Shown in pieces: positions 49,019 through 58,639 of a DNA stretch of 64,000 nt. This stretch comes from Candidatus Phycosocius spiralis (lineage in GTDB: Bacteria > Pseudomonadota > Alphaproteobacteria > Caulobacterales > Aquidulcibacteraceae): assembly GCF_030158815.1 (NCBI RefSeq), contig NZ_BPFZ01000001.1:248001-312000 (forward strand). The letters are read 5' to 3'. The position numbers and the translations under genes are program-made. The notes under the pieces were generated by a model. The model did no database searches. It saw only the letters and a list, made by a program, of their open reading frames with translations, and had not been told where the DNA came from. How positions within the stretch are numbered: the first letter of the stretch is position 1; the number at the start of each line of letters is the position of its first letter.

Positions 49019-49785
49019 ACGCCCCCAAAGCGACGGTTACGCTGGGCATAGTGGCGCAAGGCTTCTTCCAAATGGGCGCGCCCAAAATCTGGCCACAAAA
49101 TGTCAAACACCAAGAATTCCGCGTAGGCTGATTGCCAGATCAGAAAGTTGGATAAGCGCTGCTCACCACTGGTGCGAATAACCAAATCAGGATCAGGCCA
49201 TGCGTGGCTCGGTAAAAAGCGCGCAATCGTATCTGGACCAATGGTCTCAGGATCCATGCGACCAGCGGCAACTTCACGTGCAATTTCTTGGGTTGCGCGC
49301 GCGATCTCGGCCTGCCCACCATAATTAAAGGCGATCACAAGGGTCATGGTCGCATTTGTTTGGGTTTGGGCTTCAGCTTGATCCATCAAGGCTAAGATAT
49401 CATCAGGCACACCCTCGCGCTCACCTAACACACGCACACGCACCCCAGCCCTGTCTAGCCGCGCGAGGTCTGAGCGGATAAAGCCGCGCAACAGGCCAAA
49501 CAAAGCTTCAACCTCATCGGGTGGGCGGCGCCAATTCTCAGTGGAAAACGCATAGACCGTAAGGACTTCAAGTCCCAGATCACCCGCTGCTTCGACTGTC
49601 TGCCGTAAAGCTTGCACTCCCGCCGAATGGCCAAACGCCCGTGGCATCCCCCGCGCAGTGGCCCATCGACCATTGCCATCCATAATAATCGCAATATGGC
49701 GCGGTCGAATTACAGCCCGCCCATCTTGGTGTGGCGCGGCATCTGGAGAGGCTTGTTGAGCCCAGTCGACGAGTGCCCCGGCCAT
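49015..49785 (-). CDS. uppS: Isoprenyl transferase (undecaprenyl diphosphate synthase)
   Basis: A 256-residue cis-prenyltransferase for the cell-wall lipid carrier. Motifs are HIAIIMDGNGRWATARGMPRAFGH with the catalytic Asp, LTVYAFSTENWRRPPDEV, LVIAFNYGGQAEI, and DLVIRTSGEQRLSNFLIWQSAYAEFLVFDILWPDF. An N-terminal tail of about 28 residues precedes the core. It follows frr with a one-base gap. Confidence 0.96.
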   Translation of the reverse strand: MAGALVDWAQQASPDAAPHQDGRAVIRPRHIAIIMDGNGRWATARGMPRAFGHSAGVQALRQTVEAAGDLGLEVLTVYAFSTENWRRPPDEVEALFGLLRGFIRSDLARLDRAGVRVRVLGEREGVPDDILALMDQAEAQTQTNATMTLVIAFNYGGQAEIARATQEIAREVAAGRMDPETIGPDTIARFLPSHAWPDPDLVIRTSGEQRLSNFLIWQSAYAEFLVFDILWPDFGRAHLEEALRHYAQRNRRFGGV

Positions 49786-49786
49786 T

Positions 49787-50344
49787 CTAAACTTGCATGA
49801 TCTCGTCTTCCTTGGTCTTTAAGGTTGAATCTACCTGTTTGACAAAGGAATCCGTGGCTTCTTGAACTTGGACTGAGAGTTTCTTGTGCTGATCTTCGCT
49901 GAGATAACCATCTTTTTCGGATTTTTTCAGCTGCTCCATGGCATCACGGCGGACATTGCGGATGGCAACCCGCGCGGCTTCAGCATATTTTCCTGATAAT
50001 TTAACCAATTCGCGACGACGCTCCTCATTTAAAGGAGGAATAGGCACACGTAATGTCATACCGTCAACCACGGGATTAAGGCCAATACCAACATTGCGAA
50101 TAGCCTTATCCACCACGGCAACCATAGATTTTTCCCACACCGTCACGGTCAGCATTCGTGCTTCGGGGGAAGAAATCGCACCCACTTGGTTTAGCGGCAC
50201 CAACGCGCCATAAGCCTCTACCATCACAGGCTCAAGCAAATTCACATTGGCCCGGCCAGTACGCAAGCCTTGAAAGTCACTTTTCAGGGCGGTGATTGCG
50301 CCTTCCATTCGGCGCTTGATATCTTGAATGTCAAATGTCGTCAT
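49787..50344 (-). CDS. frr: Ribosome recycling factor
   Basis: A 185-residue two-domain protein that splits post-termination ribosomes with EF-G. It has FQGLRTGRANVNLLEPVMVEAYG, VTVWEKSMVAVVDKAIRNVGIGLNPVVDG, IPPLNEERRRELVKLSGKYAEAARVAIRNVRRDA. Length is normal. It lies three bases after pyrH. Confidence 0.97.
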   Translation of the reverse strand: MTTFDIQDIKRRMEGAITALKSDFQGLRTGRANVNLLEPVMVEAYGALVPLNQVGAISSPEARMLTVTVWEKSMVAVVDKAIRNVGIGLNPVVDGMTLRVPIPPLNEERRRELVKLSGKYAEAARVAIRNVRRDAMEQLKKSEKDGYLSEDQHKKLSVQVQEATDSFVKQVDSTLKTKEDEIMQV

Positions 50345-50347
50345 GGG

Positions 50348-51085
50348 TTAGAAATCCGTTATGACGGTGCAGACCCCGGTGCCCGCAAGCACCTCGGCCA
50401 AGCGCCCGGGTTGGCGAATATTAAAGACTATGATGGGGATTGCACTATCGCGCATCATGGAAACCGCAGAAGCGTCCATGACTTTTAAATCCTTGGCCAA
50501 AACCTCAGTATAGGTCAAGCGATCATAGCGCGTCGCCTTTGGATAGCATTTGGGGTCAGCGGTATAAACCCCATCAACCCCAGTGCCCTTTAAAAGGGCG
50601 TCACAACCCATTTCGGCGGCGCGCAAGGCCGCCCCTGAATCGGTGGTAAAAAACGGGCTGCCAACACCAGCAGCAAAAATAACGATCCGGCCTTTTTCCA
50701 TATGGCGCATAGCACGTCGGCGGATATAAGGCTCACACACGGTTTGCATCGGGATCGCCGATTGCACGCGGGTATGCACGCCAATGCTCTCCAAAGCGCC
50801 TTGGAGAGCCAAAGCGTTCATAATGGTGGCAAGCATACCCATATAATCCGCGGTGGCGCGCTCCATACCCTTGGCAGCACCAGAAATGCCGCGGAAAATG
50901 TTACCCCCACCGATCACCAAACACAGTTCAATGCCAGAATCGCGGGCGGCCTTCACATCGCGCGCAAAGCCCAAACAAGTCTCTTGATCAATCCCGAACT
51001 GGCCATCCCCCATCAAGGCTTCCCCCGAGATCTTCAATAAAATCCGGCGTGGTTTTGGACCAAAGGGTTTGATGAGATCATCCAT
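50348..51085 (-). CDS. pyrH: Uridylate kinase
   Basis: A 245-residue amino-acid-kinase-fold UMP kinase. It has [83 protein letters not shown], and [13 protein letters not shown]. It makes UDP for RNA and cell-wall precursors. A 143-base gap with a hairpin separates it from tsf upstream. Confidence 0.97.
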   Translation of the reverse strand: MDDLIKPFGPKPRRILLKISGEALMGDGQFGIDQETCLGFARDVKAARDSGIELCLVIGGGNIFRGISGAAKGMERATADYMGMLATIMNALALQGALESIGVHTRVQSAIPMQTVCEPYIRRRAMRHMEKGRIVIFAAGVGSPFFTTDSGAALRAAEMGCDALLKGTGVDGVYTADPKCYPKATRYDRLTYTEVLAKDLKVMDASAVSMMRDSAIPIIVFNIRQPGRLAEVLAGTGVCTVITDF

Positions 51086-51165
51086 TATGCTGCGTCTCCA
51101 AGCTCAGCGAAGGCCTACCATGACTCGTCCGCACCCGTGCAGAATGGTCTTCTGACAGACCCAGA

Positions 51166-51186
51166 GCGGCACGCCAAGCATGCCGC
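51166..51186 (-). promoter_or_regulatory. Stem-loop between tsf and pyrH
   Basis: GCGGCACGC (51166-51174) and GCATGCCGC (51178-51186) form a nine-base stem with one mismatch and a CAA loop, in the 143-base gap after the tsf stop. There is no T tract. It may reduce read-through from the highly expressed rpsB-tsf genes into pyrH-frr, or protect an mRNA end. Confidence 0.5.
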
Positions 51187-51228
51187 CCTGTTTCTTGTCA
51201 GCTTTGTGACAGCAAAATAGGTCGCCCT

Positions 51229-52152
51229 TTAGGTACCGCTGAGGGCGGCCACTTCCGCTGCGAAGTCATCTTCTTTTTTCTCAACGCCTTCACCCAGCTT
51301 AAACATGGCAAAGCCGGTGATTTCAGCAGCTAAGCCCGCCGCTTTAGCCGCTTCAGCCACAAAAGCTGCAACTGTTTGATCTGGGTTCATCACGAACGGT
51401 TGTTGCAGCAGCACCACTTCTTCATAGAATTTACGGATGCGGCCTTCGATCATGCGGGCAATCACGTCGTCAGACTTGCCGCTTTCACGCGCTTGCTCGG
51501 TCAAGACCTGACGTTCACGTTCAACGACGGCAGGGTCTAAATCATCGGTTTTGAGCGATAAAGGTGCGGTGGCTGCGATATGCATCGCAACTTTCCGGCC
51601 AATGTCGGCTGCAATGGCTTGATCGCCCGCGGTTTCAACGCCAACCAAAACACCGATGCGGCCAAGGCCTTCACCGGTTGCGGTATGGATATAGGACGCC
51701 ACAACACCCTGCTTGACCGATACTTTAGCCATGCGGCGCAAGGTCATGTTTTCGCCAATTGTTGCAATCAGATTGGTGACATAATCGGTTACGCTGCCTT
51801 CGCCTGCTGGTGAAGGAGCCGCTGCGAGTGCTTCAAGTCCATCAACGCCATGGGCCAATTTAGTGATGCCACGGACCGCAGCTTGAAACTGTTCATTGCG
51901 CGACACAAAGTCGGTTTCAGCGTTCAACTCAACCAAAACGCCCGTATTGCCGCTGACATAGACGCCAACCAAGCCTTCAGCTGCCGCACGGTCTGCCTTC
52001 TTGGCAGCCTTGGACAGACCCTTGGCACGCAGCCAATCGATTGAGGCTTCAATATTGCCATTGTTTTCAGTTAGCGCTTTTTTGCAGTCCATCATGCCAA
52101 CGCCGGTCTTCTCGCGAAGATCCTTAACGAGGGCAGCCGTAATTTCGGCCAT
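51229..52152 (-). CDS. tsf: Elongation factor Ts
   Basis: A 307-residue nucleotide-exchange factor for EF-Tu. It has [37 protein letters not shown] (N-terminal domain and TDFV region), [17 protein letters not shown], and [14 protein letters not shown] near the end. The frame opens at 52170, but the ATG at 52150-52152 follows a GGAGG site and gives [13 protein letters not shown], the usual start. It follows rpsB as in most bacteria. Confidence 0.96.
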   Translation of the reverse strand: MAEITAALVKDLREKTGVGMMDCKKALTENNGNIEASIDWLRAKGLSKAAKKADRAAAEGLVGVYVSGNTGVLVELNAETDFVSRNEQFQAAVRGITKLAHGVDGLEALAAAPSPAGEGSVTDYVTNLIATIGENMTLRRMAKVSVKQGVVASYIHTATGEGLGRIGVLVGVETAGDQAIAADIGRKVAMHIAATAPLSLKTDDLDPAVVERERQVLTEQARESGKSDDVIARMIEGRIRKFYEEVVLLQQPFVMNPDQTVAAFVAEAAKAAGLAAEITGFAMFKLGEGVEKKEDDFAAEVAALSGT

Positions 52153-52224
52153 AATCGCCTCCAGGCTCAAGTGTTTTTAAAGTTTGCCCTGGCCTATGTC
52201 TACACAAGCCAAGGCATGATCGAA

Positions 52225-53055
52225 TTAAGCTTCAACAGGAGCTTCGAGGTCGCCTTCAACCGATTCTGCGACAACTTCTTCAGCCACCGCTTCTTCTGTG
52301 ATTTGGCTCAACACGGGCTCAGTTGGGTTTTCCATCGCACCCAAATCAACCCCAGATGCCGATTGACCTTCTGCCAAGCCATCCAAAGCCGCATCTGCAA
52401 TCAAGTCACAGAATAATTGAATGGAGCGCGCAGCGTCGTCATTGCCTGGAATTGGGAAATCGACTTCGTCGGGATCGCAATTGCTGTCGATCATCGCGGC
52501 AACTGGAATGCCAAGCTTTTTGGCTTCTTTGATCGCAATGGCTTCTTTATTGGTGTCGATGACGAACATCAGGTCGGGGATACCGCCCATGTCGCGGATC
52601 CCGCCCAAGGAGCGCTCCAGCTTTTCGTATTCGCGGGTGAGGTTCAAGATTTCTTTCTTGGTGAGGCCAGCTGGCGCATCCCCTTGAACGATGGCTTCAA
52701 CTTCGCGCATGCGCGCGATCGACTTAGAAATCGTCTGCCAATTGGTCAGCGTGCCACCCAGCCAACGGCTGTTGACATAATATTGGGCGCAGCGCTTGGC
52801 CGCTGCAGCAACAGGATCAGAAGCCTGACGCTTGGTCCCAACAAACAAGACCCGGCCGCCCTTGGCTGTAACGTCGCGGACGCGCAACAAAGCCTGGTGC
52901 AACAAAGGCACGGTTTGGCTGAGGTCAAGAATGTGGATGTTGGCGCGCTCTCCAAAGATGAAACGCTTCATCTTTGGGTTCCAACGGTGGGTCTGGTGAC
53001 CAAAGTGTGCGCCCACTTCGAGCAATTGGCGCATAGTAAATTCTGGCACTGCCAT
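52225..53055 (-). CDS. rpsB: 30S ribosomal protein S2
   Basis: A 276-residue S2 beginning [29 protein letters not shown], with [36 protein letters not shown] and [29 protein letters not shown]. An acidic, alanine/glutamate-rich tail of about 40 residues follows, as in many alphaproteobacterial S2 proteins. A structured leader and a terminator lie upstream. Confidence 0.98.
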   Translation of the reverse strand: MAVPEFTMRQLLEVGAHFGHQTHRWNPKMKRFIFGERANIHILDLSQTVPLLHQALLRVRDVTAKGGRVLFVGTKRQASDPVAAAAKRCAQYYVNSRWLGGTLTNWQTISKSIARMREVEAIVQGDAPAGLTKKEILNLTREYEKLERSLGGIRDMGGIPDLMFVIDTNKEAIAIKEAKKLGIPVAAMIDSNCDPDEVDFPIPGNDDAARSIQLFCDLIADAALDGLAEGQSASGVDLGAMENPTEPVLSQITEEAVAEEVVAESVEGDLEAPVEA

Positions 53056-53089
53056 AGTGTTTCAATCCTTTTTCCGGCTAGCCTCCGCA

Positions 53090-53142
53090 GGCAGGAGCGG
53101 CCTCACATGAGAACCGCGCCGGATGGACGAACGACCCCTGCC
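53090..53142 (-). promoter_or_regulatory. Structured rpsB leader, candidate S2 autoregulatory element
   Basis: The leader before rpsB can fold into one extended hairpin: GGCAGG/CCTGCC (53142-53137 with 53095-53090), inner GCGG/CCGC (53117-53114 with 53100-53097) and CTCA/TGAG (53111-53108 with 53105-53102). It ends 35 bases before the start codon. S2 represses its own mRNA through a leader structure in other bacteria; whether this element is homologous is not shown. Confidence 0.45.
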
Positions 53143-53158
53143 CTATCCCTGAAGGAAT

Positions 53159-53185
53159 AAAAAAGGGTTCGCGCGCCGCGAGCCC
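53159..53185 (-). terminator. Rho-independent terminator upstream of rpsB
   Basis: On the minus strand GGG-C-TCGCG (53185-53177) pairs with CGCGA-A-CCC (53173-53165) with one mismatch, followed by TTTTTT (53164-53159). It would end the transcript of the lipoprotein gene at 53229-53870 and separate it from the rpsB operon, whose promoter must then lie within the next 100 bases. Confidence 0.8.
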
Positions 53186-53228
53186 GCGTGCGTGATGGCG
53201 GCGGGTCTAAGCTTAAGTCTCCCAAAAC

Positions 53229-53870
53229 TCAAGGCTTGTGGGCAGTTGGGGGTGTGTGCGGCGGTGCGCCATTTGCACAATGACCGGCATAGGCCTTTGA
53301 ATAAGGTTGATCAAAGCAAGTACCAAGGCGATCAACGACATCTAAATTCATCGGCCAGACTGGCCTTGGTCGATTAAAGCGTTTTTCAAAGTCTGCTGCT
53401 GCCTTTTCCCAATTTTTAGGAGGCGGCAAAGCAGCCAATCCGGCGCGCGCTTGATCAAAGGCCGCTCTATCGCGTCGAAGGAAGGCTATGGTCGCATCAG
53501 CATAATAGTTTTGCGCGTCATCGCCCTGCGGCTTTGTAGCCTTAAACGCTTTAATCGCTTCGCGGTTTTTACCAGAAGCAGCTAGTAATTGCCCTTGATG
53601 CCACTTAAGTGTGGACAATCGCCCGGTTGGAACTTTTTCTCGGTTCTTGTGAACGTAAGCACCAATAAGCTCTGCAGCGCTTGCTTCGCAGCCCTCCTGC
53701 TCTGCAACTGCGCGCCAACCGCCCTGAAAGTCTTGATCAAATTGTTCGAAACTGAGCGAGAGAAGTTCATCGGCTCGCGGATGCGACAGCCCGCATGCAG
53801 GCGCATTACCAATTGCTTGGCAACCAGAAACCAAAGCGACAATGACCAGCAATCCGATATATTTCATCAC
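53229..53870 (-). CDS. Predicted lipoprotein with TPR-like helices, unknown function
   Basis: A 213-residue protein with a lipoprotein signal (LVIVALVSGC, Cys17). The middle part (LKWHQGQLLAASGKNREAIKAFKA, AQNYYADATIAFLRRDRAAFDQARAGLAALPPPKNW) reads like two tetratricopeptide-type helical pairs. Cysteines at CGLSH, EGCEASAA, GTCFDQ and GHCANG may form disulfides. It ends with a proline-rich tail. The PPPKNWEKAAADFEKRF stretch is familiar from unnamed proteobacterial proteins, but I cannot give a function. A terminator follows. Confidence 0.75.
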   Translation of the reverse strand: MMKYIGLLVIVALVSGCQAIGNAPACGLSHPRADELLSLSFEQFDQDFQGGWRAVAEQEGCEASAAELIGAYVHKNREKVPTGRLSTLKWHQGQLLAASGKNREAIKAFKATKPQGDDAQNYYADATIAFLRRDRAAFDQARAGLAALPPPKNWEKAAADFEKRFNRPRPVWPMNLDVVDRLGTCFDQPYSKAYAGHCANGAPPHTPPTAHKP

Positions 53871-53980
53871 AAAGTTCCAAAATCATTTTAATTTGGAAGA
53901 ACTGGATAGCGCGTTCTGACTAAATTCAAATCTTGTATCAGCACACCCTCTTGTACAAGCCACCGCTAGACCCTCGCCCC

Positions 53981-56900
53981 TCAAGCCATTTCCGCAGCCA
54001 AAAATGCCGCAGCCCGCTTGGCCCCTTTGAGGCGCTGTTCCGGGGTAGACCAATCGCCATTCACAACCATTTTGCCATCTGGCCGCAAACGAAAGAGGGC
54101 TGGTTGCTTTTGCACGGCCGCGACCAGCTTCATCGGATCGGGGGCTGATTCAGGTCTAAAGGTCAAAACAGCACCCTTAGGCCCAGCGTCGAGCTTGGCG
54201 ATATGGGCTTGGCGGCAGAGCGCTTTAACGCCTGCAATTTGAATGAGTTGGCGGGCTTCTTCGGGCAAGGGGCCAAACCGGTCGGCCAATTCTGCGGCAT
54301 AGCTATCGCGGTCTGCATCGCTCTCGAGCTCACTCAAACGTCGATAAAGCGATAGGCGCACATTGAGGTCTGGCACGTAATCTTCTGGGATCAACACCGC
54401 CACACCTAAATTGATGGCGGGCGACCAGGACCGCGCGGAGATGACTTCGCCGCCATCTTGAAGGCTTAAAACCGCTTCTTCGAGCATTTGCTGATAAAGC
54501 TCAACGCCGACTTCGCGAATATTGCCCGATTGCTCCTCACCCAACAAATTGCCCCCGCCACGCATATCAAGGTCATGGCTGGCCAGTTGGAAACCCGCGC
54601 CTAAACTATCGAGTGATTGGAGGATTTTCAGCCGCTTTTCAGCGCTTGTCGTAATTGCTCTTTCCGCCGGAATGGTCAGATAGGCATAAGCGCGGGTTTT
54701 GGAGCGGCCAACCCGCCCACGTAATTGATACATTTGAGCCAAGCCAAACATATCGGCCCGCCACGCAATCAACGTATTGGCGCGGGGAATATCCAGGCCG
54801 CTTTCCACAATCGTGGTGGAGACCAAAACGTCATAAGCGCCCTCATAAAAGGCGGTCACAATCGGTTCCATCTGGGTGGGCGACATTTGGCCATGGGCAA
54901 TGGCAAAGGTCATTTCCGGCACCATTTCGCGCATAAAGCGTTCGATATCGCTGATGTGTTCCACGCGTGGCGCCACAAAAAAAGCCTGCCCGCCTCGGTA
55001 TTTTTCCCGCAACAGGGCCTCGCGAATGGTCACGGGATCCCACGGCGTGACATAGGTGCGCACCGCTAAGCGGTCGACGGGCGGGGTGGCGATGATCGAC
55101 ATATCGCGAATGCCCGCCAGTGATAATTGCAAGGTCCGCGGGATTGGCGTGGCCGATAGGGTCAAGACATGGGTATCGGTGCGCAATTCCTTCAAGCGCT
55201 CTTTATGCTTAACGCCAAAATGCTGTTCTTCATCGACGATCACGAGCCCCAGATCGCGGATGGAGAGGTCCTTGGCAAAGATGGCATGGGTGCCCACGAC
55301 TATATCGATTTTACCATTGGCGACATCGCGCTTGGTATCGGCCGTCTCTTTACTGCCAACCATGCGGGACAATTGACGCACTCGCACCGGCCAGCCCCGG
55401 AAGCGTTCAGTAAAGGTCTTAAAATGTTGGCGCGACAATAAGGTGGTGGGGCACACAACCGCGACCTGGCGACCCGTCATCGCAACCACAAAGGCTGCGC
55501 GCAAAGCCACTTCTGTTTTACCAAAGCCGACATCGCCGCAGATCAAGCGGTCCATCGGATGGCCTGCCGCCAAATCTTGGAACACGTCTTCAATCGCGCT
55601 CAATTGATCTTCGGTCTCATCCCAAGGAAAGCGTGCGCAGAACTCATCATAATCACCCGATGCGCCATCAATGGGTTCGCAGACTTTGGCGGCGCGTGCG
55701 GCGGCGATCTTAATCAGCGCCTCGGCCATATCTTTAAGACGCTGCTTGGCCTTGGCTTTACGGCCCTGCCAGGCAACCCCGCCCAATTTATCGAGTATGG
55801 CTGTGGCGTCTTCTGAGCCATAGCGGGAAACAAGTTCGATATTTTCAACAGGCAGAAAAAGCTTGTCCCCGCCAGCATATATCAATTCCAAGCAATCATG
55901 GGGTGCACCTTGAACGTCCAAGGTGCGCAAACCCTCATAGCGGCCAATACCGTGATCAATATGAACCACCAAATCGCCTGCCGACAGGCTGCCCGCTTCA
56001 AGGATAATGCTGGCGGCCTTGCGGCGCTTGCGCGCGCGGCCCAAGCGCTCACCCAAAATGTCTTGCTCGGACAAAATGGCATAATTTTCGGCCACAAAGC
56101 CATGCTCCAGCGGCAAAACCGCCAAGCCAATCGCGCCCTTGGGCATGAGGCTTATCGTTTGGGCGTTAGGTAATGGAAACAAAGCCTCCATACCATGTTC
56201 TTGCAATACATGACCCATACGTTCGGCCGAACCTTCACTCCAGGCCGCAAGAATGGGTTTGAGGCCTTGGGCAATTAACGCCTCAACATGTTGGCGCGCT
56301 GCGTCCCAAACATTCACGCCTTCGCTAGCCCGCTCGGCGGCAAAACTGCGCCCGGCTTTGGCGCCTGCTTCCAATAAGGCCTGCCCGCCTTCTGCCTCTT
56401 GATAGGCGCTCAGACGTCGGATATCTTGGCGTGCCAATAGAGCGTCAAGCTCACCTTTAGCCACATAAAGACGATCAGGTGGAATGGGATTATACGGCGA
56501 AGAGCCTTTAGGTGGCGGGATCAGGCGCGCTTCATAATAATCCGTGACTTGCGCCAAGCGTTCTTCCGCCGCGTCCAAGGCGTGGGGATCAAGGCTGATC
56601 AAAGCCCCCGGCCCCACATAATCAAACACCGTCTCCATATGGTCATGGAACAAGGGCAACCAATGCTCCATACCGTTGCGCCGCATGCGCTTGGTCACCG
56701 CTTCATAGAGGGGATCGCCTTGGGCCGCTCCAAAAAGCTCAAGATAGGCCAAGCGAAAGCGACTGGCCGCCACATCATCCAAAATCGCTTCTGAAACCGG
56801 GGCCAGCACCACGCCTGCCAATTGATGGGTTGAGCGCTGGGTTTCAGGATTAAAGCTGCGAATACTTTCTAAGGTGTCACCAAAGAGATCCAAGCGCACA

Positions 56901-57448
56901 GGCTCTGGCAATTCAGGAGGAAAAAGATCGATAACGCCGCCACGGATCGCAAATTCCCCGCGCTCACGCACCGTGGCGGTGCGCACATAGCCATTGGCGG
57001 CAAAATAAGCGGTCACAATGCCCATATCAAGGATTTGGCCGGGCTTGGCAGAGAAAGAGGCAGCCGCCAAGCGATCACGTGGTGCCATGCGCTGGATCAA
57101 AGCAGCCCCGGTTGTGACCACCATGACGGCAGGATCACCGGCTTTACGGCGGATCAATTGGGTCAGTGTGGAAAGCCTTGTCGCGCTGATTTCTGGCGCT
57201 GGCCCGACCCGGTCATAAGGCAGACAATCCCAAGCGGGCAGCCGCAGCATCGAAAGGCCGGGGGCAAAAAACTGGGCAACGGCGATAAAGGCAGACGCTT
57301 GTGCGTCATCTCGCGCTACATGCAGGGTTACCCCGCCACGCAACAAAGCCGCGCGCGCCATTAGGTTGGCATCATAGCCTTCGATAGCACCCGACACACG
57401 TAGAGGGCCAACGGCGTTGACGAGGGTTTCGACAGTTGTAATCGACAT
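53981..57448 (-). CDS. mfd: Transcription-repair coupling factor Mfd
   Basis: A 1155-residue translocase that removes stalled RNA polymerase and recruits UvrA. N-terminal UvrB-like region (LRLPAWDCLPYDRVGPAPEI; RGEFAIRGGVIDLFPP), the RNA-polymerase-binding domain (GDLVVHIDHGIGRYEGL), the helicase motor with Walker A GDVGFGKTE (about residue 638), DEEQ box (about 738), SATPIPRTL and GRVGRSKTRAYAY, and the C-terminal TRCF domain (LYRRLSELES). Full length. It sits with sdhE and a hemolysin-III gene as in other alphaproteobacteria. Confidence 0.97.
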   Translation of the reverse strand: MSITTVETLVNAVGPLRVSGAIEGYDANLMARAALLRGGVTLHVARDDAQASAFIAVAQFFAPGLSMLRLPAWDCLPYDRVGPAPEISATRLSTLTQLIRRKAGDPAVMVVTTGAALIQRMAPRDRLAAASFSAKPGQILDMGIVTAYFAANGYVRTATVRERGEFAIRGGVIDLFPPELPEPVRLDLFGDTLESIRSFNPETQRSTHQLAGVVLAPVSEAILDDVAASRFRLAYLELFGAAQGDPLYEAVTKRMRRNGMEHWLPLFHDHMETVFDYVGPGALISLDPHALDAAEERLAQVTDYYEARLIPPPKGSSPYNPIPPDRLYVAKGELDALLARQDIRRLSAYQEAEGGQALLEAGAKAGRSFAAERASEGVNVWDAARQHVEALIAQGLKPILAAWSEGSAERMGHVLQEHGMEALFPLPNAQTISLMPKGAIGLAVLPLEHGFVAENYAILSEQDILGERLGRARKRRKAASIILEAGSLSAGDLVVHIDHGIGRYEGLRTLDVQGAPHDCLELIYAGGDKLFLPVENIELVSRYGSEDATAILDKLGGVAWQGRKAKAKQRLKDMAEALIKIAAARAAKVCEPIDGASGDYDEFCARFPWDETEDQLSAIEDVFQDLAAGHPMDRLICGDVGFGKTEVALRAAFVVAMTGRQVAVVCPTTLLSRQHFKTFTERFRGWPVRVRQLSRMVGSKETADTKRDVANGKIDIVVGTHAIFAKDLSIRDLGLVIVDEEQHFGVKHKERLKELRTDTHVLTLSATPIPRTLQLSLAGIRDMSIIATPPVDRLAVRTYVTPWDPVTIREALLREKYRGGQAFFVAPRVEHISDIERFMREMVPEMTFAIAHGQMSPTQMEPIVTAFYEGAYDVLVSTTIVESGLDIPRANTLIAWRADMFGLAQMYQLRGRVGRSKTRAYAYLTIPAERAITTSAEKRLKILQSLDSLGAGFQLASHDLDMRGGGNLLGEEQSGNIREVGVELYQQMLEEAVLSLQDGGEVISARSWSPAINLGVAVLIPEDYVPDLNVRLSLYRRLSELESDADRDSYAAELADRFGPLPEEARQLIQIAGVKALCRQAHIAKLDAGPKGAVLTFRPESAPDPMKLVAAVQKQPALFRLRPDGKMVVNGDWSTPEQRLKGAKRAAAFLAAEMA

Positions 57449-57555
57449 GGGTCAGCGAGCTTTTGAGTTGATGGACCCAGGCTATAGCGGCCCCCTACCC
57501 GCTTGGCGAGGGAGTGAGCTCAGTACCTAGCCCATTGGGTGGCATCAAGCAGGCT

Positions 57556-58209
57556 TTAATTCACCCCGACAAGGATCACACCAACCAAGATTGCAGCGTA
57601 ATGAAGCCCGGCTGCTGCCACCACATGTCCATGCCAGATTGCGCGGCGAAACTTCAAGCCCTTAGCTGCGTAAAATAAGGTACCGACTGAATAAACAATA
57701 CCGCCAGCCACCAATAGCCACATCGCAGCCACAGGCACCCCGTCAATCATTGGCTTGATCGCAATCACCACCATCCAGCCCAAAGCCAGATATAGGCCAA
57801 CCCAGATGGCTTTACCAAGCCCAGGTAACAGCATTTTGCCAGCAATCCCAAGCCCCGCCAAGGTCCAAACCGCCACTGTCATCCACGTCGCCCATGCCCC
57901 AGTCAGGGCTTGGGTGGTAAAGGGGGTATAGCTTGCGGCAATCATCAAGAAGATGCCCGCATGGTCAAGGCGCCGCAGAAACGGCTGCCAGTTGGGCTTA
58001 GCAAAATTATAGGCGGTCGAAAATGCCAACATCGCGATCAGTCCCAACGCATAGACGCATACGGCAGCCACTTTGCCAATCATGCCATGACTAACCGCCA
58101 AACCCAAAGCCAAGCCACCACCAAACAAAGCCAAAGTTAGACCTGCAACATGGACAATCAAGTCCGCGCGGCGCGCCCATAGGCTGGGATAATGATCACA
58201 AAACTGCAT
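57556..58209 (-). CDS. Hemolysin III / TrhA-family membrane protein
   Basis: A membrane protein of 217 residues with seven helices and the PAQR/hemolysin-III signatures: RADLIVHVAGLTLALFGGG, FSTAYNFAKPNWQPFLRRLDHAGIFLMIAASYTPF (the S-x3-H...D-H metal-site region) and the final IWHGHVVAAAGLHYAAI with two histidines. Despite the name, these are housekeeping membrane proteins linked to lipid homeostasis. Frames open at 58251, but the ATG at 58207-58209 has GGGGG five bases before it. Confidence 0.9.
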   Translation of the reverse strand: MQFCDHYPSLWARRADLIVHVAGLTLALFGGGLALGLAVSHGMIGKVAAVCVYALGLIAMLAFSTAYNFAKPNWQPFLRRLDHAGIFLMIAASYTPFTTQALTGAWATWMTVAVWTLAGLGIAGKMLLPGLGKAIWVGLYLALGWMVVIAIKPMIDGVPVAAMWLLVAGGIVYSVGTLFYAAKGLKFRRAIWHGHVVAAAGLHYAAILVGVILVGVN

Positions 58210-58260
58210 ACTAACCCCCATAAACAAACAATGTGGCAGACATAAGATCACATAGATTGG

Positions 58261-58548
58261 TTAAGAATTAGGTGTTCGCGCTATGGTTTCGACAGTAAAA
58301 CTTAATGATTGCAATCTATCCATAACTGGGCCTTGAAACACTGGGGGTACATGAACTTGGCCAACGATCCAATTATAAACATCCCAATCGGCCTGATCCA
58401 ATAAGGCTTCAAACACCCCTAAGTCAGCCTCATCACACTGCGCCAAGCTTTGATCGGCAAAGGTGCCCATCAAAAAATCATGCTCACGAAAGCCGCGCCG
58501 CCATGCACGGTAGCGCAATTGCTTGATCCAGATATCTCGATCCTTCAT
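58261..58548 (-). CDS. sdhE: Succinate dehydrogenase flavinylation factor SdhE (DUF339)
   Basis: A 95-residue protein with the RGxxE motif (RAWRRGFREHDFLMGTFAD) and the helical FEALLDQADWDVYNWIVGQ segment of the SdhE/SDH5 family, which helps attach FAD to SdhA. It lies close to mfd on the same strand, a common alphaproteobacterial arrangement. A hemolysin-III gene separates the two here. Confidence 0.93.
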   Translation of the reverse strand: MKDRDIWIKQLRYRAWRRGFREHDFLMGTFADQSLAQCDEADLGVFEALLDQADWDVYNWIVGQVHVPPVFQGPVMDRLQSLSFTVETIARTPNS

Positions 58549-58639
58549 GTCGCCTCTCCTTGAGCCACATAATCATATAGCGCGCCGCGACAATGACCAC
58601 ATGGTGGGGTGCAGTTGGGGGGCGCCGAGAGGTGAAGGT

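Noticed and set aside
52417-53160. A 247-codon plus-strand frame opposite rpsB
   Set aside because: It lies entirely over rpsB and its leader and has no recognisable domain; rpsB is certain.
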